Assembly (NCBI GenBank): GCA_034509735.1
Contig: JACGWO010000012.1
Location: 22,163,188-22,227,187 of the forward strand
From: Sesamum alatum
Taxonomy: Eukaryota; Streptophyta; Magnoliopsida; Lamiales; Pedaliaceae
DNA: 64,000 bases
Direction of reading: 5' to 3'
Under the pieces are notes generated by a model, which saw only the letters and a list, made by a program, of their open reading frames with translations, was not told the origin of the DNA and did not search any database. Shown piece by piece: positions 49,953-60,743 of this stretch (its first letter is position 1; each line of letters opens with the position of its first letter). The position numbers were made by a program, and so were the translations under genes.

Positions 49953-51333
49953 TGTTAGGTATGGCTCATATACCGGAAAAAGGACAGATGTTGGAGCAGA
50001 GCGGAGCCCCGCGGTATGGTACAGGGGCAATTTTGTAAAAATGTACTGATGGGTTACTTATATATATTGTATTTGTAACCTAGTGAGATTGATTCCCTCA
50101 TAATAAAATTACAAGCAAAATGCAATTTTGGCCCACTTTCATAGGGTGGTGGCACTTTTAGTCCAGGTCTATTTGAAAATAGCAATTTATGATACTAACT
50201 TTAGAAAAATGGCAATTTCAGGCCAAAAAATCCTAATTTGGCCGAATTGGTCATCTATTCGAAGATATTTTACACGTGGATTAAAAAAAATAAAAATTAT
50301 CTTACATGGCAAGTGATTTGGCAACCATAGTGAGGCGCATGGTGACATGTTTTATTAAGGGTAAATCCATTTAATGGAGAACTTTTTTCTTAAAATATAT
50401 ATTATTTAAATATCAAAATAAAACTTAAAATTTAAAATTTTATACCAAATTGATAAATTAAATTAAAATCATGTTTAAAAGATAAATATACTAAAATTCA
50501 ATTTTTTAAATTTAAATATGTATATCAATATAAATTTTAATCGATTATAACAATTATATCTTATTAAAAATATTTAAATTATAATTTAGTTTGAATATAT
50601 TTAATAAATTATATTATTTACTATAAAAATGTTTAAATTTTAAAAATTATTGTTTTTCTTAAAAAAAATAAATCAAATTTCTTAACTTTTTTATTTTTTT
50701 TTAAATTTCTTTTTTTTCTTAGAACTTTTTTATAATTAATATTTTCCTTATTTTTTTAATTATTTTAAATTAATTAAATTCAAAAATAATTAAAATTGAT
50801 TAAAATTTATCGTGATATATATAGATATTTAAATTTGAAAATTGAATTTTACTATATTAATCTTTAAAATGTGATTTTAATTTAATTTATCAATTTGGTA
50901 TAAATTTTAAATTTTATTTTGATATTTAAATAATATATATTTAAGTAAGAAGTTATCTATTTAAATGGATTTTAGCCTGAAATAAAACATGTCACCATGC
51001 CACCTCACTATAGTTGCCAAATCACCTGCCATGTAAGAAAAAATTATTGTTTTAATCCACGTGTAAAATGGTCGCTGGAAAGATGATCAATTCCGGCCAA
51101 ATTAGGGTTCTTTGGCCTGAAATTACCACTTTTTAAAAATTACTATCTTAAATTGCTATTTTCAAATAGACCTGGATTAAAAGTGCCACCGCCCCTAAGA
51201 AAGTGGACCAAACTTGCATTTTTCCCTAAAATTACACAATTGCCACAACTTCCGAGGACGTAAGCACATTGCCAAACCTCATAAAATCCTTGTGTCATTT
51301 ACTCTTATGTTCTATAGCATTAATTTCTCAACA
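49953..51333 (+). repeat. 3' LTR of the copia element, split by a MITE
   Basis: Two LTR parts (49,953-50,113 and 51,237-51,333) join to match the 5' LTR. The 9-bp copy AAAATTACA is repeated around the insert. The preceding purine tract AAGGTGGAGATT is the likely polypurine tract. Confidence 0.95.
50114..51227. mobile_element. Long MULE-type foldback element (1.1 kb) in the copia LTR
   Basis: Left end AGCAAAATGCAATTTTGGCC, right end (reverse complement) AGGGAAAAATGCAAGTTTGG. The arms pair over most of the element, including GGACTTTTAGTCCAGG-type and CACGTGGATT/AATCCACGTG segments. Exact 9-bp duplications AAAATTACA lie at 50,105-50,113 and 51,228-51,236. Its AT-rich centre also pairs in part. 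No protein. Confidence 0.9.
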
Positions 51334-51349
51334 CATAATAATAACAATT

Positions 51350-51830
51350 AATTATTTCATTGATTCAAGTTCTCTTAATATCCCCTTAAATTCACTTAAA
51401 TTCCTCTCAAGCCAAGACTTCACATATTGCAGTTGCATTTCTTTTTTAATGATGTTTGCTCTTATAAAATGAAATTCTGTATCAATGTACTTGCTCCTAT
51501 GATGAAAAGTAGGATTATTCCCCAATGTTATGACTGACTTTCTGTCAATAAAATCTCTATAAGTTCATTTTGTGGCATTTGCACCATATTCAACATTTTC
51601 TCAGTCGAATAGCATGACAAACACAAGCAGAGAAAATAGCATAATATGCCTCACAAGTTGAGAGAATTACCATAAATTGCTTCTTTGAACTCCAAATGAA
51701 TGTTACATCTCCAAAATTGAAGAGAAAACCTGTAATACTCTTTCTATTATCAGTATGTCATTCCAATCACTGTTGAATTTTTAGAAGGGACATGAGAAGT
51801 TTCAAATGGAATTGTCGATAAAATTTATTT
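51350..51830 (-). pseudogene. Copia RNase H remnant
   Basis: On the minus strand, 51,545-51,360 reads FIDRKSVITLGNNPTFHHRS, KYIDTEFHFIRANIIKKE, then VKSWLERNLSEF. The DNKSAI...NP.FH.RSKHID..YHFIR pattern is the typical C-terminal RNase H of copia polyproteins, although here it is far from the intact copia's sequence. 51,830-51,560 gives fragments in other frames. No LTR is seen, so it is the trace of an older, separate insertion. Confidence 0.75.
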
Positions 51831-52498
51831 TAATCCCCGATATTTGAATTTAATTTTAAAATAGTTCTTATTTTTATAATTTACTTCAAATTAATCTCTT
51901 TGATGGGTGATTTTTCCATATTATCCTTATCAGTCTTTTCTTTCTTTAACAAAAAAATCATGTTAATCCCTTTTCTATAGCTGGATAATTATTTAAATAT
52001 TAACTTGATCAATAACATATAAATATAACTTTTTCAAATATAATGAACTTCTTGCAATTTTCAAATAATAACTAGTACGTGAATAAAGTTGGAGAAACAA
52101 AGTTTAAATAAAGAAATAGAGCAAAAAAAATGTGTTATTTATGTTAAGATTTTTTGTTTATATATTTTGCTATATTTTTTTATTTAAATTTTTTTTCTTT
52201 AACTTATCTATTCAGGTGTACTTTTATTAGAAAAATTAAAGATTATTAAATTCACAGTAATTATATTAATATGTTATTGATCAAATTATTATCTAAATAA
52301 TTTTTGAATGATCATACTTCTTTAAATTTATGTGTGAGGGACCAAATTTCAAATTGAAAATGAAAAGTGAGGACTAAAATAATTCTTTGTAAAAAGGAAA
52401 ATATTTTATAATGGTAATATGATAAAATTACTTACCAAATTGACTAATTTGAATTCAGATGAAACAATACGAATTCTTTTAAAATTAAAATTAAATAT
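51815..52498. mobile_element. Foldback element whose right arm is split by the gypsy insertion
   Basis: The left arm (AAATTTATTTTAATCCCCG and ATATTTGAATTTAATTTT at about 51,820) pairs with the reverse complement of 52,470-52,498 plus 57,696-57,715. The join is interrupted exactly by the gypsy element at its AATAT target. The outer end of the arm is therefore found 5 kb away. Confidence 0.6.
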
Positions 52499-52845
52499 TG
52501 ATAGTACTAGAAACTCGAATTACTAAAATACCCTCAAGTGTACAATTATTTATCATTATGTCATAGGTAGTTATAGAAGTAGTGGGGTGGTGCCAAATTA
52601 TCAAGGCGCCCCAAGCAGTTAAATCTAGGCCGTTGGATTGACAGCGGTTGAAGAGTGATATTGTACTTTCACCCCATGTAATTTACTATAAATAGGGGGT
52701 GAAATCCTTTGTAAATCTATCTCATTCATTTTTATACAAGTTTACTTTTTCTACTTTTGGAAGAGTTTTAAGGGTTGTTTTGCCTCGCGACGTCGTTTCG
52801 AGTCACCGTGCTTAGATCAACAGTCTCCCTAATCTTACATCATCA
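52499..52845 (+). repeat. 5' LTR of the gypsy element
   Basis: 347 bp, starting TGATAGTACTAG. TATAAATAGGGG at about 52,690 is a likely promoter TATA box. It closely matches 57,345-57,690. Confidence 0.95.
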
Positions 52846-52886
52846 GCTTGGCGCCGTCTGTGGGAAACCTGGTCTAGGCATTGAAG

Positions 52887-54740
52887 ATGAATACTCGTTC
52901 GAGGGCGAGGAGTGTGAACATGGGGCAAGAGAAACCCGAGAGAGGAAAGGAAGAGCACGAGCAAGGCGCCTTGGAAAATCCACCGGTACACGGCCAGCAG
53001 GAGGAGAGGCAAGGCGACGCCTTGGAGACTCCACCAGCGCACGGCCAGCGGGAGGAGAGGCAAGGCCACGCCTTGGAGAATCCACCAGCACACGACCAGC
53101 AGAAAGAGAGGCAAGGCCACGCCTTGGAGAATCCACCAGCGCACGGCCAGCCGAAGGAGAGGCAAGGCCAAGGTTGTTCCTTGGAGAGTCCACCGTGCAC
53201 AGCCAGCGGAAGGAGAGGCAGGAGGAGGCCGAGGCTCCACTTCCACCCTCAGTTATTCAAATAACTCCCGAGGCTCTTCGCCGGTTGGTGGAAGATGCAT
53301 CCGCCCAAGCAGCAGAGAGAGCCGTGGCCCAGTACGTAGCTGGATGCGCGCTACCCCCACGACCCCCTCACAATCCTCGCAGAGGCCCAGACGTTCCCTT
53401 AGCTCCCCAGGACGGCGAGCAGAGGACCGATGACGCCTTTGAAGGCGTGGACTACGAGGAGAAAGTTAGCAGAAGGGCCACGCAGCTAGAGGACGACTTC
53501 TACCCCTCGCCTCCTCGAAGGGGCGTGGGTGAAGAAGGTTACTTCCCACATCCTCCGCAGGGGATACACGAAGGCAACTACTTTCCACCTCTTCGCCAAG
53601 AGGAAATGCCGGCAGCACAAGAAGGAGGATACCACGAGATAGGAGTCCCTCCCCCACATGTTTTCCTGAATCCTTTTGGACCTCCGAGATACCCCAGAGC
53701 GACCTTTGGCAATGGTACCTCCGCGGCGGAGTCCTTTCGCCCCCCACATACTAGCAGAAGCCATCCATCCAGGGGTCAGGATCCCGAACCTGGATCAGTA
53801 CAACGGAGTAGGGGATCCTCAGGATCACTTTGATTGCTTCATGGCTAAGGCCGTTCTGCTGGACATTAGCGACGCAGCATATTGTAAGTTGTTTCAGAAA
53901 ACCCTCTCGGGGAAGGTAATGGCGTGGTCCAACCAGCTACCTCCAAGGATTATCGAATCATTCGAGCAACTCTCTCAGAGCTTTTTGCACCATTTTGCGA
54001 TAAATAGGCGGTGTCCCAAGACCACTTCGTATTTGTTTATAATAGTCCAGCAGGAGAATGAGAGCTTGAGGGAGTATGTGTAATGCTTCTCGGAGGCTGT
54101 TCTGGAAGTCCCCCACGTAAACCCAGAGCTTTTGGTAAGCATCATGCAGCAAAATCTAAGGAGAAGTCGATTCAAGGAGTCGATTGCTGGAAAGCCCCCT
54201 CCCTCACAAGAGGAGTTATTACTAAGAGCCGAGAAGTATATAAGAATCAAGGAGTTAGCAGAGTAGCGACCAACAGATCCACTAAAGCGGAGGGCCATAG
54301 AGGAAAAGAGAGGGGTTCCCCTTAGGACAGAAGGAAGTAAGCGTGAACGCAGACATGAGCTCCCGGGGAATTTGGCTCAGTACACTCCTCGAAACGCCTC
54401 GTGGAATCAAACACTCGATGTTACCAAACGATAAGGGTTGGGATCAAGGCCAAAGCACGGAGAAATGCCGCCACTGGAAGAATGAGGTCGAGGAGTTGGT
54501 TTGAAGAGGTTCTTGCAAAAATTCGTGGGGTGAAGGAAACAAGAGCTCCGGGAAACTGCCTTTGGAGGCAGACACACGGCATGTGGGAGTAAATCAGGAA
54601 ACAGAACGAGATAGCAAGGACAACCTCCCAATTGCTGATGTTATGAGGATTACCTCGGGAGGCCCAGTAGGAAGAGACACGAAGTAAGTTGAAAGAGTCG
54701 CAAAGAGAGCAAGGTAAGCTGAAAGAGTTGCGGTGAGAGC
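52887..54740 (+). pseudogene. Gypsy Gag with internal 17-residue tandem repeat
   Basis: The ATG at 52,887 gives MNTRSRARSVNMGQEKPERG. Five copies of a 51-bp (17-residue) unit follow (about 52,961-53,190; ALENPPAHGQ, then EERQGH-like). A frame change then gives IQITPEALRRLVEDASAQAA, a Pro-rich region, and in another frame (from about 53,700) the retrotransposon gag core: VRIPNLDQYNGVGDPQDHFD, AAYCKLFQKTLSGKVMAW, QLSQSFLHHFAINRR. A last piece at about 54,460 (KCRHWKNEVEELV) resembles the Gag tail, then GGPVGRDTK near 54,660. Gag packages element RNA. At least three frame changes; non-functional. The repeated unit is odd: its length is a multiple of three and it stays in frame. Confidence 0.8.
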
Positions 54741-55640
54741 AATAGGGCACAATGCCAACCGTGTCATCTTTTGTGAAGAGGGCAGTAGAGTCACCAGCGG
54801 ATCCAAGAATGAGTCGAAGTGTGATGCGCTGAGCTAGGGGAACAGATGACCAAGTACTTATCAAATGTCCAAACATTAAGAAGGAAGCTCGATGAGTTCA
54901 CCCTAGAACAAATCCCGCAGTCATACAAGGAAGAGACGAACTGACTCCTTAAGTCAGCCAGCTCACTGGCTCATTCGGAGAGCGAGAGAATAACCCTACT
55001 AAGTCGAGAGCGACACGAAGTGGACGTGATATGGGAAGAAGCCTTGATGGTGAAGAGCGTTCCACCAAGTTGGAAAGAAGGTCTGGAAAAAGATTGAGAA
55101 TTTGGGATTTTGTCTCAAGACTCCAAGGAACCCCAAGGAAGCAAGGGTGATTCGAGCTAGGTCAGCAAAGCTCATGATAATTGGAAGTAAGTTGCATAGG
55201 AGGGTTTTCCATACAAACCACATCTTAGATACGTCGGCGGGGACTAAGCAGAGCATGATGAGGGAGGCTGCGTGATCACCCCGGAGGTAGAGTGTTAGCA
55301 GGCCAGGCCCCGCAGCTAGGACACCTCTGGCCTACAGAGCGTAAGTATGCATGGAGCTTGGTGAAGAACTCTGAGGATGCCAGGAATATGCCGACGTCAT
55401 CCCCAGCAGAGAGTATGGACCTTCGTGACACCCCGTTCTGACGGGCAGGCGGAAGTAACCATCAGGGTAGTCTTCCAAAATCTGAAGACAAGGATGGAGA
55501 CGTCTAAAGAAAATTGGGTGGAAGGACACCCCGGAATCCTAAGGGAGTATCAAGCAACCCCGCGATGAGGCACGAGAGAGCACCCATTCAATCTAGTCAA
55601 TGAGACAGAGAACGTGACCAAAGTGGATGCCAAATGAGCA
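54741..55640 (+). pseudogene. Scrambled gypsy pol remnant (integrase ends only)
   Basis: From about 55,145 (RSAKLMIIGSKLHRRVF) the sequence resembles the zinc-binding start of a gypsy integrase. After a gap, 55,440-55,565 reads GQAEVTIRVVFQNLKTRMET and then NWVEGHPGILREYQATPR, which matches the C-terminal side of an integrase core. Nothing in 54,741-55,140 reads as a recognised domain. The protease, RT and most of the integrase core are missing, so a large internal deletion has occurred. Confidence 0.65.
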
Positions 55641-55830
55641 TTATTGTATCAAGTTGGAGAAAATGGACCAGAAGAAAATGTCCACGTACGTGGAATGTTG
55701 CTAAGAAACATTTGTATTCAATGCTTTGTATCCCATTCTGAATACTTTGTAACCCAGAAAAATGGTAATAAAATGTACACCTTTTCTTGTCTACCTGTTG
55801 TAGATTCGTTACTTGCATTTTATTTAATAA

Positions 55831-56410
55831 GAGAGGGGAATGACCCCTCACATTTAACACTTTATTTAGCAAAAGAGGAGGATGATCCCTCACACTGACA
55901 CTCTTGGAGGGAGATGGCCCCTCACATTGAAAAATTTGAGGGGGATAGCCCCTCACATTGAAAAGAGGGGGATTGCCCCTCACATCTAAAAGAGGATGAT
56001 TGCCCCTCATATTAATATTTTATCTAAAAGAGGGGGATTGCCCTTCACATTGACACTTTATTTAAAATATGGGGATTGCCCCTCACGTTAATGTTTCACC
56101 TAAAAAGAGGGGAATGGCCCCTCACCTTGACATCTTGTTTATAAGAGAGGGATTGCCCCTCACAGTAATATTTCATCTAAAAGAGGGGGATAGCCCCTTA
56201 CGTTAATATTTTACCTAAAAGAGGGGGATGACCCCTCACCTTAATATCTTGTTTGAAATAGGGGGATTGCCCCTCACGCTAACATTTTATCCAAAAAGTG
56301 GGGGGTTGCCCTTCACCTTGGTATTTAGTTCAACACTTTGCTTATAAGATATTTAGTCTAATATTTTGCTTATGAGAGGGGGATTGCCCCTTACATTTGA
56401 AATTTAGTTC
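55831..56410 (+). repeat. Minisatellite of about 15 units, each with a GGGG..CCCC palindrome
   Basis: Units of 27-40 bp centred on AGAGGGGGATTGCCCCTCAC, separated by spacers such as ATTAATATTTTATCTAAA. Fifteen units were counted by eye, in one orientation. Each can fold into a small GC hairpin. It lies in the 3' untranslated part of the gypsy element. Confidence 0.85.
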
Positions 56411-57344
56411 GAGAAGAAACAACTTAATATAATGAACAATGGAGGAACCAAGTTTAAAAACATATAGAAATGACCAAGTTTAAAAACATATAGAAATGAA
56501 CCCTTAAGAAGTTCCCCAAAAATGACAAAGACCTCCCACAAAGGTCCAAGAGTGTTCCAATCGAGGGAACTTCTACAGAGCTTCTAAAAAGCCCAACGGG
56601 ACGCGCCGCGGCGCAACTTGATACAATGTGATATATGGTGCAATACAAAGTCAACATGACGCGTCGCGACGCCTCAACCAAATTCTGGCCGAGGCACACC
56701 TCGGCCATGCCACGATTTACCATCGACAGGCCCCCGACGACGCCTCGTTGGATATTTTCTTGAAGTGCGTGACATCCTAAAATTCTTTCAGACTGGCGAA
56801 TTGTTTCTGTTTTTTCCAGATTAACGAATGATGACTTTTGGAAGTCTAAGAACGAAAACTACTGCAAGCAAAGAGATGAAGAGCCATATACTCGGGCCAA
56901 CTCGTTTCGATATTTTTTCTGGAATGTGGCTGAGACCAAGAAGACAGACCGAACAAAGCAAGAGGGAGAAAGTCAGAATATCCCACCAGGTTTATACATA
57001 GAAGACAAGGAATCCTAGCAAGGGAAGGAGTTGAACCAAGAGTAATCTCAAAAGAGAAAGAGTCTGTATGAAGAAGGGTCCCAAGAAGGAAGAAAACCGT
57101 GGCAGAAGTAGAAGGTCAAGGAAAAAGAGCCCTAGTAGAAGAAGGAACAAGAAGAAAAAAGAGCTCCAGTAGAAGAGGGATTTGTGCTAAGAGGAATCCA
57201 AAAAGAAAAAGACTACATCAAAAGGGAGAGAAAAAGACTCTACATCAAAAGGGAACATTATCAAGAAGAGGAAGATGAATCAGAATCAAATTATCTGTTA
57301 GAACTTCCAAATTTTCCAGAAGCATTTGGAAGTTGGGGGGCTAC
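56411..57344 (+). other. Gypsy 3' untranslated region with purine-rich tail
   Basis: A 25-bp duplication (AAGTTTAAAAACATATAGAAA twice, about 56,450-56,495), then GC-rich sequence to 56,760 and an A/G-rich stretch to 57,344 ending in GTTGGGGGGCTAC. The minus-strand partial element at 3493 shares the last part. No coding frame is supported. Confidence 0.6.
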
Positions 57345-57690
57345 TGATAGTGCTAGAAACTCGAATTGCTAAAATGACCTCAAGTGTACAATTATTTACC
57401 ATTATGCCATAGGTAGTTATAGAAGTAGTGGGGTGGTGCCAAATTACCAAGGCGCCCCAAGCAGTTAAATCTATGCCGTTGGATTGACAGCAGTTGAAGG
57501 GCGAAGTTGTACTTTCACCTCTGTAATTTACTATAAATAGGGGGTGAAATCCTTTGTAAATCTATCTCATTCATTTTTATACAAGTTTACTTTTCCTACT
57601 TTTGGAAGAGTTTTAAGAGTTGTTTTGGCTCGCGACGTCGTTTCGAGTCACCGTGCTTAAATCAACAGTCTCCCAAATCTTATACCATCA
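57345..57690 (+). repeat. 3' LTR of the gypsy element
   Basis: 346 bp, TGATAGTGCTAG to CCATCA, closely matching the 5' LTR. It is followed by the target copy AATAT. Confidence 0.95.
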
Positions 57691-57715
57691 AATATCGAGA
57701 ATTAAAATAAATTTA

Positions 57716-58416
57716 ATTACTGCAATCTATTTTAACATTACTTTCATCCAATCACGTTTAACTTTGTACAACCACTCACGTAATTAGAACAGGAAAAAAG
57801 TTACACAAATTCGGCCATAGGGATGGAAGTCTGCGCCATTTCCCCAAGTCAATGGCTGAAGCAATAAGCGTTGTTCATCTCTACAGTTCCTACAATTACA
57901 ATACCACTCTGATGCCGGCATGTCGCTTCCTGATCATCGGTAACTCACCATTGCTTGATCGTTTGCTGTTCTGCTTATTCCTCCTTCCCCAGCAGACTAG
58001 GTCGTCCCGCCCGCCTGTCTCTAATCTCCATCGTCTTCAACTATTTAAGGTATGTTCTGGACTTTCTACTAACTACGACAGGCACAACACATGCTTCGTG
58101 TGCGTATGAAATGTTTGATTTAATGCCCGTGAAATGTATTGTGTACGTCGGCCATTGTAAATCATGTCTAGCTTCAAAAAATCAAACTGCGAGCCGTTAA
58201 TTCTGGTTTCTGGTGTGGGCTAGCTAGAGGAGAAAACAGGGGAACCGAAAACTGTGACCTTTTTCCTGGGAAACATGCGATTTCTTCATTAGTTTTATGA
58301 ATGAAGTGTAACAGTAGACGCCTTTTTCCTGCATCAAATCATTCTTGGCACCTCCAAGATTGGGCTTTTGGTTGTAAACAATGTAAAGTGATTCGGAGGT
58401 GCTCTGCGTTACAAAG
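57716..58416. other. Region upstream of the magnesium-transporter gene, no supported gene
   Basis: A short open frame (57,852-58,109, start MAEAISVVHLYSSYNYN) matches nothing I recognise; it could be part of a leader exon of the gene at 59,874. Nothing else is seen. Confidence 0.3.
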
Positions 58417-58985
58417 TGTTTGGTAAATTTTTTTGGGAAAAGGAAATTTTTTTCTAATTTTTTTGGGAAAAGGATTTTTTTTTAATGGGAAGCGATGAAT
58501 TTTATTAATAGAAGGTAAAGTGATTACATTCAGTCATGTCGGCTATCAATATACAATTACAAACAATCAAATCAATAATATCACGCACACTAACACCGAG
58601 CTATTACAGCAGCAAATCATACCTACTATAAAGTAGAAATAACATTAACCCAGGATTCAAACCCATGACCTCTAGAATTATAGGGTCTCAGTTTCGCCAA
58701 CTAAGCTAAGCCTCCTCGGCTTGGGAAAAGGACTTATAAACTCTAAAAATAGGATAAATAAAAAGTAGGACTTGCTAACTTATTTCTAAAATTTTAATAA
58801 ATTCCTTCAACTTAATAACAAATTTGTCATTAGTAACACCGTATAAGCTCCTAATATTATTCTATCCAAACACTTCATGGACTTATTTTTAAAATGAGAT
58901 CTAACATGTTATAAGCTCTAAAAACATCTTATAAGATGTATTACCTTACAAGATTTATTAAATAAGCTTAGCCAAACACCGTCTT
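58417..58985. mobile_element. Foldback MITE (GTGTTTGG ends) holding a SINE
   Basis: Starts GTGTTTGGTAAATTTTTTTG and ends AAGCTTAGCCAAACAC, an inverted end pair typical of GTGTTTGG-type MITEs. The interior has many AAGCTTATAA and TTATAAGCTC phrases. It is interrupted by the SINE. A related AT-rich unit follows at 58,985-59,280. No target duplication was confirmed. Confidence 0.5.
58475..58720 (-). mobile_element. tRNA-derived SINE with 12-bp target duplication
   Basis: On the minus strand the element starts GCCGAGGAGGCTTAGCTTAG. It has a pol III A box TAGCTTAGTTGG (58,708-58,697) and B box GGTTTGAATCC (58,663-58,653), then a unique body, and ends in a poly-A tract (poly-T on the plus strand at 58,475-58,483). 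Exact 12-bp copies TTGGGAAAAGGA lie at 58,463-58,474 and 58,721-58,732, as expected from LINE-driven insertion. It codes for nothing. Confidence 0.9.
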
Positions 58986-59873
58986 AGGGTATTTGGGTGA
59001 GCTGATAATCTTTTCAAAACATGTTATAAAATGTTGACACTTGTTAAATTTTCCAAAAGAAAAGCTTATAGGATCAAGAAAATAAGATGTTAGGAGCTTA
59101 TAAGCTCCTTTTAAAGTAACAAGCTTTTAACTTATTTCTAAACTTTTAGTAAACTCTTTCAATTTTAATCATATTAGTTATAAACTTATCATTACTAACT
59201 TCTTATAAGCTATACAATTTTATTTGATCCAAACATTTATTAGGTTTATGTTTAAAATAAGCTTATAAGTTAAAAAAGAAATGTTCAATAAGTGAGATGT
59301 GGTTATTGGTTGAAATGAAAGCAATGAACATGCCCTTTGATATCATTGATGACATGATAACAAAAGAAACTCGTATGCAGATATATCAGTTCTTAAATGG
59401 GCTCTGGGAGTAATGGATGTACTTAGTCTAAGTATTGCTGGAGAAATTAATGAACTTACAAATATTGGACAGCGAAATAGCAGCTATTGAGCTTCCGGCC
59501 GGGCCTTTCCAGTGGCAAAGTCCCCGGACGCTTCCCTTTTTAGATGCTTCAGCCAGTTCTGGCGAAGCCATATCATAACATTCTCGAAAGCTAAGCTCTT
59601 CTCGATCATGGGGGTATTTGTGCTTGTGTTTGGGATAAATGTGAAGTCTACAATTGTTACTGATCATGCTTGTAACGTGAAGTCTGGGGATAATTACAAT
59701 GTCATAAAAGTGGCTGCCTCACTATATCAACTTAAGTGATAGTTCTTCATATTATTGCTGTGTACGTGAGTATTTCGTTTTGAGAGATTAGAAAAGCGCT
59801 GCCTCTATTGTGATTATGCTCTTCATCTGTGGTCTGGCGGATGTGTCTTGTTTTCTGCAGTGCAGGAGCCTCG
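58986..59873. other. Upstream region of the MRS2-like gene, unassigned
   Basis: AT-rich to about 59,340, then mixed sequence. A possible short frame at 59,512-59,739 (start MAKSPDASLFRCFSQFWRSH) matches nothing I know. On the plus strand TTTTCTGCAG at 59,851-59,860 is a plausible acceptor directly before the first coding exon, so part of this may be a leader intron. Confidence 0.35.
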
Positions 59874-60447
59874 ATGGAGATGGCAGAGCTGAAAGAATCT
59901 GCATCAGCAAAACACGTCAGACAGCGAGGCATTTTCTCATGGATACGTGTTGATGCAAGTGGGAACTCCCAAGTGATTGAGGTCAACAAGTTAACTATGA
60001 TGCACCGTTACGATCTTCATGCACGTGATCTTAGATTATTAGACCCATTATCTGTTCATCCCTCGACTATCCTTGCCAGAGAGAAGGCAACTGTTGTAAA
60101 TCTTGAGCATGTTCGCTGTATTATCACCGCAGATGAGGTTTTATTCTTAAACTCCCGTGAACTGTTATTTCGGCAGTTTTTGGAAAAGCCGCAGAAACGA
60201 TGACAAGGAGTAGGTGAAGCTTTGCAGTCTGAAGGACCAGCATTAAGCAGCAGGAGAGGAAATAGAAATTTTGCCAATATGCTTGGAAACACAGCTGATC
60301 TTGATCACTTGCCCTTTCCGCTCATAGATCTTGAGGTTGCATTGAAAGATGCCTGCACTTCTCTGGAGGCTGAGGTACATACTCCAAAAGCATGTATCCT
60401 GTAGACTTCCCTTGCCTTGATCAATTGTTTCGATGTTATGATAATTA

Positions 60448-60743
60448 GGGGCTGTTTGCAACCGATTATTGCTAAAGATAAGTTCGAAAGAGTGTTTCTA
60501 ATTTATAGTTTCTGCTTTTGAACCCCTTAAATTAAGTTTATTTAAACTAAAAGTTATAAGTAGCTCTGTACCAACTTTTTCACCAGCTTATAAAATTGTA
60601 AATGTTAAGCTGTTGCACCAAACACTTCAATTTTAACTTTTCTCAATGTTTCACTTTTTTCTTCAAACGCTTACAACTTTCGCGATTTTTTAACTTACGA
60701 CTTACTCCTACAAAAAGAAAAAAGAAACTATTGCAAACACCCC
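60448..60743. mobile_element. Tourist-like MITE in an intron of the MRS2-like gene
   Basis: 296 bp, start GGGGCTGTTTGCAA and end TTGCAAACACCCC, with TTA target copies at 60,445-60,447 and 60,744-60,746. These ends and TTA fit PIF/Harbinger. No coding capacity. Confidence 0.75.

Larger units (their letters stand above)
45683..51333 (+). mobile_element. Ty1/copia LTR retrotransposon, complete but mutated
   Basis: The 5' LTR (45,683-45,940) starts TGTTAGGTATGG and ends CTCAACA. The 3' LTR (49,953-51,333) has the same ends but is split by a 1.1-kb MITE. Target duplications of CATAA lie at 45,678-45,682 and 51,334-51,338. The primer site TGGTACCAGAGC (45,943-45,954), next to the LTR, fits initiator Met-tRNA. 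A purine tract AAGGTGGAGA precedes the 3' LTR. Domain order Gag, protease, integrase, RT, RNase H is copia-type. The LTRs differ at roughly one base in ten in their first 165 bp, so the insertion is not recent. Without the MITE the element is about 4.5 kb. Confidence 0.95.
52499..57690 (+). mobile_element. Ty3/gypsy retrotransposon, internally deleted
   Basis: 5' LTR 52,499-52,845 and 3' LTR 57,345-57,690 both start TGATAG and end ATCA. Target copies AATAT lie at 52,494-52,498 and 57,691-57,695. The primer site TGGCGCCGTCTGTGGGAA (52,849-52,866) and purine tract GTTGGGGGGCTAC are typical. Gag is present, but protease, RT, RNase H and the integrase core are absent or unreadable. A scrap of the integrase zinc finger and C-terminus survives. 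A long 3' untranslated part with tandem repeats precedes the 3' LTR, as in the Tat/Retand lineages, to which I would tentatively assign it. Confidence 0.9.

Noticed and set aside
52812..53246. Minus-strand frames of 108-144 residues opposite the gypsy Gag
   Set aside because: Shadows of the GC-rich in-frame tandem repeat; the sense strand encodes a recognised Gag.
55597..56010. 137-residue minus-strand frame with repeated VRGHPPLL-type units
   Set aside because: It is the reverse reading of the gypsy minisatellite; no homology and no promoter.
55831..56410. Regularly spaced repeats resembling a CRISPR array
   Set aside because: The spacers are themselves similar to each other, the units lie inside a gypsy element and the DNA is eukaryotic.
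57852..58200. Two short plus-strand frames upstream of the MRS2-like gene
   Set aside because: No homology recognised; kept only as a possible leader in the spacer entry.
58653..58708. A tRNA gene
   Set aside because: The A and B boxes are part of a SINE with poly-A and target copies; no cloverleaf or anticodon arm is formed.
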